A stretch of 64,000 bases of DNA, taken from positions 1-64,000 of the forward strand of contig NZ_JAUSUD010000022.1 in the NCBI RefSeq assembly GCF_030813355.1, read 5' to 3'. Source of the DNA: Metabacillus malikii. GTDB lineage: Bacteria > Bacillota > Bacilli > Bacillales > Bacillaceae. The notes under the pieces were generated by a model. The model had not been told where the DNA came from. It searched no databases and was given only the letters and a program-made list of their open reading frames with translations. The translations under genes were made by a program, and so were the position numbers. How positions within the stretch are numbered: position 1 is the stretch's first letter; every line of letters starts with the position of its first letter. Positions 38,041-47,201 of this stretch are shown here, one piece after another.

Positions 38041-39582
38041 CTAACAAATTACTTTCCGATATTCAGAAGGAGTATACCCTGTATATTTTTTAAAAACTTG
38101 ACTGAAATATTGTGGGTTATCCCCGTAACCAATTTCCTCAGCCAAAGTAAACACTTTTACATCGTCCATTTTCTGAATCTGTTCAATTGCCCTTTCGATT
38201 CTAATTCTCGTGACATAGCTAGAAAATTTCTCACCTGTTTCCTGCTTGAACAATTTACCTAAATAATCCGGATTCATATAAACTTTATTTGCAATCCATT
38301 TTAATGAAAGTTCCGTGTTACTGAGGTTTTGCTCAACTAGACTAATCATGTTATTAATAATTCCTGAATGATTAGACATATGCCTCTCAAGATGATAGTC
38401 TGTAATTTGTTTAGCATTTTGTATAAAGAAAGACTTCATCTGTTGAATCGTATCCATTTCCATTAATGAAGACATCTTTTCCATATACGTTTTCACACAA
38501 TATGAATCAGAATATTGAATAATCTCCATAAATAAATGCATGACGTATGACCGCGTTAAACTAGTCGATAACATCATGTTCGTCATTTCATTAAAGAATG
38601 CTGCTATTTCCTTCTCGACCTTTTCCCAGTTTCCTGATTTTATTAATAGACATAGTTTTTTCCCATCATATTCATACTGATTCTTTTTCTTTGTTTGCTG
38701 AATTTCTTTTTTTGTGATTAGACTTCCATCACCTAAAAAGAAACGATGGTTTAAACATTCTAATGCTTCTAAATATAATGCTCGAGCTTTTGAAATATGG
38801 TCATGTTCACTAATTGCAATCGTTAAGGTTAAGCCATAGATAGCATTAAAATGATGTTTTAGCTGTTCGATTTTTCCTTTAAGAATTTCAATGCTTCTTT
38901 CGGCAATGATAAATATCGCATAATCACCTATTGTTGTGGAAAGTACTGAGGGAGCAAAAATGTCAACTCCTAGATTATTAATGACAAACATTTGCTCATC
39001 AAAACTTTCTCCCTCAGGCTTTATAAGCATAACACGTATAGTTTGACCTTTAAAATTGACTTGAATTAGTCTCTCGTAAAAAGTAACGCTTCTCTTATTA
39101 TCCAATTTTGTCGATATAAACTCTCTAAGAAGTTGTTTTTTTACATATGGTTGGATTTGGCTTAGTTGTGACTTCATGTCATCTAGAAAGCGCTCTCTTT
39201 TTTCTTCAATTAATAATTCTTTCTTTACTGAAGTTAATGCATCTACAATGTGCTTTTCATTACAAGGTTTTAATAGATATTGCTTAACACCATATTCCAT
39301 CGCTTGTTTTGCATAATTAAATTCACCAAACCCAGATAGAATAATAAATTTTACATTTATTTTCTCTTTCGCAACTTTTTCGACCAATTCAAGTCCAGTT
39401 AAACCTGGCATTTTTATATCACATATGATAATATCAGGCTGATTTTTTTTAATTAGTTGATATGCTTCTATTCCATTTCTAGCAGTGCCGATTAATCGAA
39501 GACCTAAGCTTTGCCAATTTATTATTTTCGAAATACCATCTAAAATAATCCGCTCGTCATCTACTAACAGAACATCATACAT
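38041..39582 (-). CDS. yesN: AraC-type response regulator, YesN-like
   Basis: 513 residues. The N-terminal receiver (1-120) has VDDERIIL, IIICDIKMPG (phospho-acceptor Asp about 54) and YLLKP. A middle region of about 270 residues follows, with no clear family. The C-terminal AraC/XylS domain has two HTHs (MNPDYLGKLFKQETGEKFSSYVTRIRI and VFTLAEEIGYGDNPQYFSQVFKKYTGYTPSEYRK). It should activate the transporter and enzyme genes in response to YesM. 4 bases after yesM. Confidence 0.93.
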   Translation of the reverse strand: MYDVLLVDDERIILDGISKIINWQSLGLRLIGTARNGIEAYQLIKKNQPDIIICDIKMPGLTGLELVEKVAKEKINVKFIILSGFGEFNYAKQAMEYGVKQYLLKPCNEKHIVDALTSVKKELLIEEKRERFLDDMKSQLSQIQPYVKKQLLREFISTKLDNKRSVTFYERLIQVNFKGQTIRVMLIKPEGESFDEQMFVINNLGVDIFAPSVLSTTIGDYAIFIIAERSIEILKGKIEQLKHHFNAIYGLTLTIAISEHDHISKARALYLEALECLNHRFFLGDGSLITKKEIQQTKKKNQYEYDGKKLCLLIKSGNWEKVEKEIAAFFNEMTNMMLSTSLTRSYVMHLFMEIIQYSDSYCVKTYMEKMSSLMEMDTIQQMKSFFIQNAKQITDYHLERHMSNHSGIINNMISLVEQNLSNTELSLKWIANKVYMNPDYLGKLFKQETGEKFSSYVTRIRIERAIEQIQKMDDVKVFTLAEEIGYGDNPQYFSQVFKKYTGYTPSEYRKVIC

Positions 39583-39586
39583 GGTT

Positions 39587-41359
39587 TCACCTCGTTTCGC
39601 ATGGAATGACTATGATAACTTTAGTACCTAAGTTCAATGTACTTTCTATTTTCACACCGTATTCCTCGCCGAAAACTAACTTAATTCTAGAGTCAATATT
39701 TTTAATCCCAATCCCATTACCCTTACTATTCACATTACCTTTAATAATCTTAGAGATTTGATTTTCATCTATTCCTACTCCGTTATCTTCAACTATCAGG
39801 TGAATATTTCCGTCAGCTTTATATGCGGAGACTGAAATATGGCAACATTCAATCATTGACTCTAGTCCATAATTGATTGAATTTTCGACTAGGGGTTGAA
39901 TGATTAATTTAGGAAGTTTGCAATCTAGGACTTGTTCATCAATATATAAATTGAAATTTAATCTCTCCTCAAATCTAAACTTTTGAATCGTTACATAATG
40001 ATTTACAATTTCAATTTCTTCCCGAAGCGTAATGACATCTTCTTTAATACTTATAGCATTTCTAAGTAAATATCCTAAAGATTCTACCATATTAGATATT
40101 TGTTGTTGTTTATTTATTTTTGCTAACCAATTTATAGATTCGAGTGTATTATATAAAAAATGCGGATTTATTTGTGATTGTAATGCTTTAAACTCTGTAT
40201 CTTTAATTAATAATTGCTTTTCATAATTTTCTTTAATTAATTCGTTTATTCGTTCAATCATTGTATAAAAATTGTGATGTAAGATTCCTACTTCATCTTT
40301 TTCACCATAGTCGTGTAATTTCAATGTTTCAGATATATTAAAATCTCCCTGTTGGACATTTTTCATTGATGATACTAAGTTCTCTATTGGATTTGTTATA
40401 TGTCTTGAAAACTTTACCGCTAAAAATATTGCTCCTGAGTATAATAATAAAAATATAAAAATAACAATATATTTCATTGCTGTGACTTTAGCAAACATCG
40501 AACCAAAAGGGATGATATTCCAGTACGTCCAATCTGAATAGGGTGATTGAAAGTATGTAATGAAAAAGCTACGTCCCTTTACCTTTTGGATAAAATAGCC
40601 TTGACTATCAGCAGTCGAATAAACTAAATGTTCGTAATTGAATATATTTTCTTCTCTATAAAAGGGCCCCTGTCGATTTGAAATGATAATGCCCCCTTCA
40701 TGACCATCCCATACTTTCGGTAGCTCCTTGATAATTTCATCTAAATTCACTTCGATAATTAATGTTGCTAAAAACTCTAAGCTTAAATTTTTATATGCCT
40801 TTATTTGACGAGTTGAGTAAATGTAATTATTTGTTTTCGCATCAGAAACCCATACATTACTGCCGTTTCCACCAACTGCCTTATCAATTAATACATCCTT
40901 CATTTTATCAATTCTTTTAGAATGATTACTCCCTGCACGATATTCTCTGCCACTTTGATCATATAAATAAATTGATTGTATATATTTTTCATTTCCTATA
41001 AAACTAGTTAACTTTTCCCATATTTCACTTTCAATCTGGAATTGTTCATATTTTGAGATTTCTTCTTTCGTCCTTGTTAGATGTGATTGAAGTACACTAT
41101 CTTTTAATATGTTAAAAGATAATTCCTCAATATTTGTCAGTTCATCTTCAATTTGTTTAGATGACATAATTAATACTTGTGATGATTTTCGATATATTTG
41201 TTGATCATACATGTTAAAGGCAAACTGAAAACCAACCACTGTAAATAACAGACAAATAAGCATTATAATAGAGATAATTGTAATCAACTTATATTTAATT
41301 TTTGAATTATTATACATATTATGGAGGTACAAAACGAAATTTGTTATTTTATTTTTCAC
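39587..41359 (-). CDS. yesM: Sensor histidine kinase, YesM-like
   Basis: 590 residues. TM1 about 25-48 (LITIISIIMLICLLFTVVGF), an extracellular sensing domain to about 295, TM2 (IVIFIFLLLYSGAIFLAV), HAMP, then the LytS/YesM-type kinase core FKALQSQINPHFLYNTLESINWL (phospho-His in NPHF) and HATPase with LIIQPLVENSI, DNGVGI and GIGIKNIDSRI. It senses an outside signal, likely pectin fragments directly or through a binding protein (inference). Confidence 0.93.
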   Translation of the reverse strand: MKNKITNFVLYLHNMYNNSKIKYKLITIISIIMLICLLFTVVGFQFAFNMYDQQIYRKSSQVLIMSSKQIEDELTNIEELSFNILKDSVLQSHLTRTKEEISKYEQFQIESEIWEKLTSFIGNEKYIQSIYLYDQSGREYRAGSNHSKRIDKMKDVLIDKAVGGNGSNVWVSDAKTNNYIYSTRQIKAYKNLSLEFLATLIIEVNLDEIIKELPKVWDGHEGGIIISNRQGPFYREENIFNYEHLVYSTADSQGYFIQKVKGRSFFITYFQSPYSDWTYWNIIPFGSMFAKVTAMKYIVIFIFLLLYSGAIFLAVKFSRHITNPIENLVSSMKNVQQGDFNISETLKLHDYGEKDEVGILHHNFYTMIERINELIKENYEKQLLIKDTEFKALQSQINPHFLYNTLESINWLAKINKQQQISNMVESLGYLLRNAISIKEDVITLREEIEIVNHYVTIQKFRFEERLNFNLYIDEQVLDCKLPKLIIQPLVENSINYGLESMIECCHISVSAYKADGNIHLIVEDNGVGIDENQISKIIKGNVNSKGNGIGIKNIDSRIKLVFGEEYGVKIESTLNLGTKVIIVIPCETR

Positions 41360-41424
41360 TTCTGTTATCCTCCAGCTTCAAAGATATCAAACTATCTCGG
41401 CCACTTACTGAAAAGGCTTTCAAT

Positions 41425-41438
41425 TTTAAACGCTAACA
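41425..41438 (-). promoter_or_regulatory. Near-consensus cre site between the ASRT-like gene and yesM
   Basis: TTTAAACGCTAACA on the plus strand matches the cre pattern at 13 of 14 positions (G2 replaced by T). Confidence 0.4.
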
Positions 41439-41456
41439 TTTTTGTTAGATTTGTCA

Positions 41457-41834
41457 TTATTCACTCTTTAGTGGGTATCCCATTGTTGACATCAGTGCTA
41501 ATCCTGGTTGTGTTGAATCTAAACGACTATATTGAACGATAATCGGAAGGTCACTTTCAACTTCAATTGAATATGGAACATTTACAGGTATTTTTTCACC
41601 GTTTAATTCTAATGATGAGGTACGAATATGATGGCTTCTTTTTGAATGGATCATCATTGGTATTTTTTCTATCGGGTCCCGATCTTCAAAGTAAATTGTA
41701 ATATATATAGCTGTATCCTCGTTATTGCAATTTACTATACAAATAGATTCATGACTTATTAATTCACCGGAACTTAATGGCGGGATAAAACCGTCTGGGA
41801 TAATCCAATGTGTTTCACCTTTTTTTCTATTCAT
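41457..41834 (-). CDS. Sensory rhodopsin transducer-like (ASRT) domain protein
   Basis: 125 residues. THWIIPDGFIPPLSSGELISHESICIVN, ITIYFEDRDPIEKIPM and LPIIVQYSRLDSTQPGLALMSTMGYP match the Anabaena sensory rhodopsin transducer family (PF07100), as I recall it. Small all-beta proteins of this family have been proposed to bind small molecules and often accompany sugar genes. It lies 97 bases upstream of yesM on the same strand. It may bind a sugar or modulate signalling; no rhodopsin is present in the window. No signal peptide. Confidence 0.75.
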   Translation of the reverse strand: MNRKKGETHWIIPDGFIPPLSSGELISHESICIVNCNNEDTAIYITIYFEDRDPIEKIPMMIHSKRSHHIRTSSLELNGEKIPVNVPYSIEVESDLPIIVQYSRLDSTQPGLALMSTMGYPLKSE

Positions 41835-42056
41835 TATTTTCTTCTCCCTTCTAAATAAACAATAATGTATATTATGGTATTCTTTTGTATGTTAATGTTC
41901 ATTATAATATCTTTTTTTCCTTCTAACAACAATAAATAATTTTCAAAATCACCTCTATTCACTTCAGAATTAGTTTGTGGCTTAAAAATTGACTAATGAT
42001 ATGTATTTAGCGGAGAATATAAATTAGTCATTATATTTAATATAGGAGAGATTAAA

Positions 42057-42563
42057 GTGAACGAGAGACTTGAAAAAACATGTAAGGAATCTTTAGTTAT
42101 TAAAACTAGTCGGGTATTTCCTTTAGATACGAATAATCATGACACGTTATTTGGCGGAAAGTTAATGAGCTATATTGATGATATCGCTTCTATTTCTGCT
42201 GCAAAACATTCTAGATGTGATGTCGTAACAGCATCAACCGATTCTGTTGATTTTCTTGTCCCAATTAGACAAAGTGAAGCCGTCAGTTTACAGTCCTACG
42301 TTTCATCTGTTGGTCGCTCTTCAATGGAGGTATTTGTTAAAGTTATATCTGAAGACTTGCGAACAGGAAAACGAAAACTTGCAGCCACTTCTTTTTTAAC
42401 ATTTGTAGCTTTAGATGATGAAGGAAAACCGGTAACTGTGCCAAAAGTTGTCCCTGAATCTGATGAGGAAAAAATGTTATATCATAGTGCACAACAGCGA
42501 ATTAACCATCGAAAGGAACGGAGAGAACATAGCGAGGCATTTGCAAAAGTCGTTACCCTCTAA
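42057..42563 (+). CDS. Acyl-CoA thioesterase (hotdog fold, YkhA-like)
   Basis: 168 residues. TRVFPLDTNNHDTLFGGKLMSYIDDIASISAAKHS is the hotdog core with the catalytic Asn/His/Asp region, and VDFLVPIRQSEAVSLQSYVSSVGRSSMEVFVKV the dimer strands. Hydrolyses acyl-CoA, cytoplasmic. GTG start 6 bases after AGGAGAG. Single gene ending at a strong terminator. Confidence 0.9.
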   Translation: MNERLEKTCKESLVIKTSRVFPLDTNNHDTLFGGKLMSYIDDIASISAAKHSRCDVVTASTDSVDFLVPIRQSEAVSLQSYVSSVGRSSMEVFVKVISEDLRTGKRKLAATSFLTFVALDDEGKPVTVPKVVPESDEEKMLYHSAQQRINHRKERREHSEAFAKVVTL

Positions 42564-42627
42564 GCAGGTGTGTTTCTACCAGTCAATAATAGCTTATAGT
42601 AAATGTTTATGGCCATACAGTTCAACA

Positions 42628-42666
42628 AGAAAAAGGTACCCATTTATAAAATGGGTACCTTTTTTT
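42628..42666. terminator. Bidirectional terminator between thioesterase and catalase
   Basis: GGTACCCATTT (42635-42645) pairs with AAATGGGTACC (42649-42659). An A-run before and a T-run after make it effective for both converging genes. Confidence 0.9.
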
Positions 42667-42720
42667 TGAGAATGAGAATGAGAATAGTTTGAGAATTCCT
42701 TTTTATTAATACGTTTTAAA

Positions 42721-44175
42721 TTATTTTACTTCTTCAGGAACAGAAAGGCCTAAACCTTCAGCAATACGAGCACCAAATTCAGCGTCTGCCTTAAAGAAAT
42801 GACCAATTTGACGTAATTTGATTTCGTCTTTTTCAACTGGTTTCATTGCACCTACAATGTTATTAACTGTACGAGTACGCTCTTCTTCACTCATTAAACG
42901 GTATAAATCTCCAGCTTGCGTGTAATGATCATTATGATCGTAAGGCACACTTTCAGCAACTCCTGTAACAGGGAATGCTGCTTGTTTATTTTCTGAAGTT
43001 TCAACAGCACCACCGTAGCTATTTGGTTCGTAATATACATCAGGATTTTTACCGTTAGTCATCGTCATAAATCCGTCACGTTGATTGTTATCGACATCTG
43101 CATGAGGTCGGTTAATTGGTAATTGATTATGGTTAACACCAACACGATAACGATGTGCATCCGCATATGCAAATAAACGACCTTGTAACATCTTATCCGG
43201 TGATACATCTACACCAGGTACAAGAGTTCCAGGTGAGAATGTTGCTTGTTCAACTTCAGCAAAATAGTTCTCTGGATTACGGTCAAGAACCATACGACCT
43301 ACTTCAATTAATGGATAATCTTTATGTGACCACGTTTTTGTCACATCGAATGGATCAAAACGGTAAGTATTTGCATCTTCTAATGGCATAACTTGAACAT
43401 ATAATGTCCATGATGGGAAATCGCCATTTTTGATTGCGTTAAATAAATCTTCAGTATGATAATCTGGGTTTTCACCTGCTAATTTCTCAGCAACAGCTGG
43501 GTCTAAATTTTTTACACCCTGGTCCGTTTTAAAATGATATTTTATCCACACGCCTTCACCTTCAGCGTTTGTCCATTTAAATGTATGGCTTCCATAACCA
43601 TTCATGTGGCGAAGAGTTGCTGGAATACCGCGGTCTCCCATTAAGTATGTTACTTGATGCAAAGATTCTGGTGAATGTGACCAGAAATCCCAAACAGCAT
43701 TAGGATTTTTCAAATGTGTTTGTGGGTGACGCTTTTGCGTATGAATGAAATCAGGGAATTTAATTGCATCACGTATAAAGAATATCGGTGTGTTGTTCCC
43801 GACGATATCGTAGTTACCGTCTTCTGTGTAAAACTTAACTGCAAATCCTCTAGGGTCACGTACAGTGTCAGCAGAACCTAGTTCACCAGCAACAGTAGAA
43901 AATCTAATAAACATTGGTGTTCGTTTACCTACACCATTAAATAATTTTGCTTTTGTATATTTTGAAACATCATTTGTTACTTCAAAATATCCGTGCGCAC
44001 CTGCACCTTTTGCATGTACGACACGCTCTGGAACTCTTTCTCTATTAAAATGTGCCAGTTTTTCTAGTAGATGCACATCTTGAATTAATACTGGGCCTCT
44101 AGCCCCTGCAGTCATAGAATTTTGGTTGTCACCGACTGGTGCACCCCAACTAGTAGTTAATCTGTTATTTGTCAT
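42721..44175 (-). CDS. katA: Heme catalase, clade 3
   Basis: Splits hydrogen peroxide. 484 residues, small-subunit size. His54 in [15 protein letters not shown], Asn in [38 protein letters not shown] and the heme-ligand Tyr in [14 protein letters not shown] are all present. Start ATG 8 bases after GAGGTG. A perfect PerR box upstream indicates peroxide induction, as for B. subtilis katA. Confidence 0.97.
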   Translation of the reverse strand: MTNNRLTTSWGAPVGDNQNSMTAGARGPVLIQDVHLLEKLAHFNRERVPERVVHAKGAGAHGYFEVTNDVSKYTKAKLFNGVGKRTPMFIRFSTVAGELGSADTVRDPRGFAVKFYTEDGNYDIVGNNTPIFFIRDAIKFPDFIHTQKRHPQTHLKNPNAVWDFWSHSPESLHQVTYLMGDRGIPATLRHMNGYGSHTFKWTNAEGEGVWIKYHFKTDQGVKNLDPAVAEKLAGENPDYHTEDLFNAIKNGDFPSWTLYVQVMPLEDANTYRFDPFDVTKTWSHKDYPLIEVGRMVLDRNPENYFAEVEQATFSPGTLVPGVDVSPDKMLQGRLFAYADAHRYRVGVNHNQLPINRPHADVDNNQRDGFMTMTNGKNPDVYYEPNSYGGAVETSENKQAAFPVTGVAESVPYDHNDHYTQAGDLYRLMSEEERTRTVNNIVGAMKPVEKDEIKLRQIGHFFKADAEFGARIAEGLGLSVPEEVK

Positions 44176-44245
44176 TATAGAATCACCTCGTAATGTTTTA
44201 ATCTATTATTATAATAACATGTTTTAATTAAAAATCAATACTTTT

Positions 44246-44260
44246 TTATAATTATTATAA
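44246..44260 (-). promoter_or_regulatory. PerR box of katA
   Basis: TTATAATTATTATAA matches the Per box consensus TTATAATNATTATAA at every position. A TATAAT lies nearer the gene (minus strand, about 44207-44212) with a weak TTGATT upstream. The box would sit just upstream of the -35. Confidence 0.85.
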
Positions 44261-44498
44261 TTTAATATTTAAAATCATATATTAGTAATTTTAAATTAGA
44301 ATATTTTTATAAAAATTAAGTTGCTACTTTTACTATTGTTCTGAGTATTTATCACTTTGAACCCCTAAGTTGAAAGGATTTCTAAGAATCCACTAGCGAA
44401 TGACTAGTACGTTCTGAACATGGGTTTATACTTACAGTTAACTGCTTTAAAAACCAATACGAATTGAGGAATTTACTATTAAAAGATAAATTCAAAAA
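44261..44498. other. Intergenic region between katA promoter and gabD terminator
   Basis: No gene, repeat or conserved element was recognised beyond the PerR box and the terminator at its edges. Confidence 0.4.
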
Positions 44499-44553
44499 AA
44501 ATCACTCTCTGAAATATCAATTAATAATCTTAAATGATATTACAAAGAGTGTG
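44499..44553 (-). terminator. Terminator of gabD
   Basis: On the minus strand CACTCT..AGAGTG with inner ATATCA/TGATAT, followed by a U-run (plus strand A-run just before 44508). Confidence 0.7.
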
Positions 44554-44572
44554 TCGTCTTCTAATCTAGCTT

Positions 44573-45994
44573 CTATCCAATGCCTAATGATACGTACTTT
44601 ATTTCTAAGTACTCGTCAATGCCATAATGACCGCCCTCGCGACCAAGACCGCTCTGTTTTAATCCGCCAAATGGTGCTTGTGGTGTTGAAGGCAAGCCAT
44701 CGTTTAAACCGATTATTCCATACTCCAATTGTTCTGTAGCCTTTAATCCACGGTTAATATTTTCTGTAAACACATATGCAGCTAATCCATATATCGTATC
44801 ATTTGCTCTATCTATTACCTCTTCATCAGTAGTGAATTTACATACCGGAGCAACAGGGCCAAACGTTTCTTCTACCATGCAAAGCATGTCGTCCTTTACA
44901 CCCGATAAAACAGTTGGTTCAAAATATAGACCATCAATAAGTTTACCACCTGTTTCAATTTTCGCCCCTTTTTTGACTGCATCGTCAATATGTTGCTGTA
45001 CTTTTTCAATTGCAGCTTCATCAATTAGGGGGCCTATGTCGGTACCTTCAATTAACCCATTACCGACAACTAATTCCTTTACTTTTTCAGTAAATTTCGT
45101 AAGAAAGTTATCATAGATGCTATCTTGCACATATATTCGATTAGCACATACACAAGTTTGACCACCGTTTCTGAATTTTGATGCAATTACATCATTTACT
45201 GCTTTATCTATATTTGCATCATCAAAAATTATTGCAGGAGCGTGACCGCCTAATTCTAAGGAAATCTTTTTAACCGTTTCCGCTGATTGCTTTAATAGCA
45301 GTTTACCCACTTCTGTAGAGCCAGTAAAAGTTAACTTTCTTACACGCTTATCTCCAAGCCACGTTTTGCCAATCTCATTTGCATCACCAGTGACAAGATT
45401 AATAACACCGTTTGGTATCCCTGCAATTTCAGCTAACTCGATTAATTTAATTGCTGTTAATGGTGTCTGCTCAGCAGGTTTCATTACAACTGTACAGCCA
45501 GCAGCTAACGCAGGTGCTACTTTCCTCGTAATCATCGCCGCAGGGAAATTCCAAGGTGTAATAACAGCAACAACACCAACAGGTTGTTTTTGCACAAATA
45601 AACGTTTATTACTACTTGTTGCTGGAATCATTTCACCATATATTCGTTTTGCTTCCTCAGCATACCAAGAGAGAAATCCATTCGCATAATTTATTTCGCC
45701 AATTGCTTCTTTAAGTGGCTTACCTTGTTCTAAAGTCATAATACGAGCTAGTTCATCCTGGTTATTTTCAATTAGTTCATACCATTTTCTAATATAATCT
45801 GAGCGTTCGTATACAGATAGGCTAGACCAATTAGGGAAAGCTGCATGAGCAGCCTCAACTGCCTCTTGAGCTTCAGACTTACCGCCGCATGGAACAGATG
45901 CTATGTCCTCGTTTGTTGCAGGATTTCGGATAATAATCTTATCCAAACTTCCCCCCACCCAATTACCATTTATATAGAATTGAAAATCTTTCAT
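44573..45994 (-). CDS. gabD: NAD(P)-dependent succinate-semialdehyde dehydrogenase
   Basis: Oxidises succinate semialdehyde to succinate, the last step of GABA degradation. 473 residues, aldehyde dehydrogenase fold. VITPWNFPAAMITRKVAPALAAGCTVVMKPAEQTP is the cofactor region, LELGGHAPAIIF holds the catalytic Glu, and NGGQTCVCANRIYVQ the catalytic Cys with the second Cys usual in GabD. The C-terminal GLKQSGLGREGGHYGIDEYLEIKY is typical. GGAGG before ATG. No gabT nearby. Confidence 0.92.
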   Translation of the reverse strand: MKDFQFYINGNWVGGSLDKIIIRNPATNEDIASVPCGGKSEAQEAVEAAHAAFPNWSSLSVYERSDYIRKWYELIENNQDELARIMTLEQGKPLKEAIGEINYANGFLSWYAEEAKRIYGEMIPATSSNKRLFVQKQPVGVVAVITPWNFPAAMITRKVAPALAAGCTVVMKPAEQTPLTAIKLIELAEIAGIPNGVINLVTGDANEIGKTWLGDKRVRKLTFTGSTEVGKLLLKQSAETVKKISLELGGHAPAIIFDDANIDKAVNDVIASKFRNGGQTCVCANRIYVQDSIYDNFLTKFTEKVKELVVGNGLIEGTDIGPLIDEAAIEKVQQHIDDAVKKGAKIETGGKLIDGLYFEPTVLSGVKDDMLCMVEETFGPVAPVCKFTTDEEVIDRANDTIYGLAAYVFTENINRGLKATEQLEYGIIGLNDGLPSTPQAPFGGLKQSGLGREGGHYGIDEYLEIKYVSLGIG

Positions 45995-46092
45995 TATTAA
46001 CCTCCAATAATGTTTAGTATCGAATTATTTTCATACAACCTAACTAAATAGGTAATAATATAGTTAGTCCAGTTTAAAAGGAGAGATGTTCA

Positions 46093-46254
46093 ATGTCTGA
46101 TAAAGGACAATTCCAAAATGGTGACGAACAGTATAAAATGCCAAATGCGCTAAAAAGCAAACGTAACTCTGTTTACCGTGTAGGGTATACCGCAGGCACC
46201 GGCAACGATACAAATGGAAAAGATGAACCTGGGAAACGTTCTGACCTACCATAA
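46093..46254 (+). CDS. Small hydrophilic protein, unknown
   Basis: 53 residues starting MSDKGQFQNGDEQYKMPNAL and ending GKRSDLP. ATG lies 8 bases after AAAGGAGAG, a strong site. It is highly polar with no hydrophobic segment or Cys, and is probably disordered. I do not recognise a family. Codons look normal. It is divergent from gabD; an inverted repeat CTAACTA/TAGTTAG (46040-46067) lies in the shared region. Confidence 0.6.
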   Translation: MSDKGQFQNGDEQYKMPNALKSKRNSVYRVGYTAGTGNDTNGKDEPGKRSDLP

Positions 46255-46371
46255 TCTTTTAACCAATTTCAAAGGCTAACCATTTAGTAACTATATAACT
46301 AATTTCATTAGTTTATTACATGCGCTCAGCTGGTTAGCCCTCTCACTATACATATAGAGAATTGTTGTTAC

Positions 46372-46671
46372 CTACATTTTTATCGTTTCTTTCATTTTGT
46401 TTTGCCTTAAAAATATACCTATTAGTAATAAAATGAAACCAATTAAAAAAATAGTTGGGAACAGTATAAGTAAAAGCAATATCCCAGTCCAAGGGTTGTC
46501 ATCAACCATCGTATATGAAATACTAATAATCCATGATAAGAGAGGTGCAAGACCTAGCATTATCGTCAAACCCCAAACGATAAATTTACTCTTCCTTGGC
46601 TTTCCTTTAGAAAAGAATGTTGCACATATTAAAATCGAAACTATTAGCATTCCGATAATAATTAGCTCCAT
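46372..46671 (-). CDS. Small integral membrane protein, unknown
   Basis: 99 residues, three hydrophobic segments: about 1-20 (LIIIGMLIVSILICATFF), 31-53 (FIVWGLTIMLGLAPLLSWIIS) and 62-88 (GILLLLILFPTIFLIGFILLLIGIFL), with charged ends. ATG has AAGGAGGGG upstream, so translation is credible. No family recognised. Confidence 0.7.
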   Translation of the reverse strand: MELIIIGMLIVSILICATFFSKGKPRKSKFIVWGLTIMLGLAPLLSWIISISYTMVDDNPWTGILLLLILFPTIFLIGFILLLIGIFLRQNKMKETIKM

Positions 46672-46689
46672 TTATTCCCCTCCTTGATA

Positions 46690-47046
46690 AATAGTATAAT
46701 CGTTTTATTAGCTTATACTCAAAAGTTTCAACATGCAGTACTTACCTAAGTATGTAATTCGATGAAACACCTACAATTCAAGTCTATCAAACACACAGAA
46801 TCATAGGATAAAATCAATCCTTCTATTACTACTATAAATAATGTAATGAATTAGCAGTATAAGTTGGTATTCTATATGTCATATTCTACAATCCTTCCCA
46901 AAAACCTTTTGATATTTTCATTTATAGAACTATTATGACTCTAAAATTTCGTTTCTCCCTCATTCTGTACTCCACCAAGTTTGAAGTTACATTTCCGTCT
47001 AGTAGGACCGAAAAAAGCAAGACTAGTTAAGAAATTAACAAAAAAA
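46690..47046. other. Intergenic region without recognised content
   Basis: No gene with a ribosome site, repeat or conserved regulatory element was found before the hairpin at 47047. Confidence 0.4.
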
Positions 47047-47168
47047 GAGAGTGACTCAAATGAATACTCAACCCTCCAACAAGCACCATAAATAGGATTT
47101 ATACCTTTTGTTCATCCTATTCATTGTGTTAAAAGGTTTAATAATTCAATATTTCCTGAGTCACTCTC
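47047..47168 (-). terminator. Long terminator of metE, GTGACTCA family copy C
   Basis: GAGAGTGACTCA (47047-47058) and TGAGTCACTCTC (47157-47168) form a perfect 12-bp outer stem around about 98 bases. On the minus strand it follows metE and runs into TTTTTTT, as in a terminator. Confidence 0.75.
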
Positions 47169-47201
47169 TCATCTTATTAGGATAAGATCAATAATTACTT
47201 T

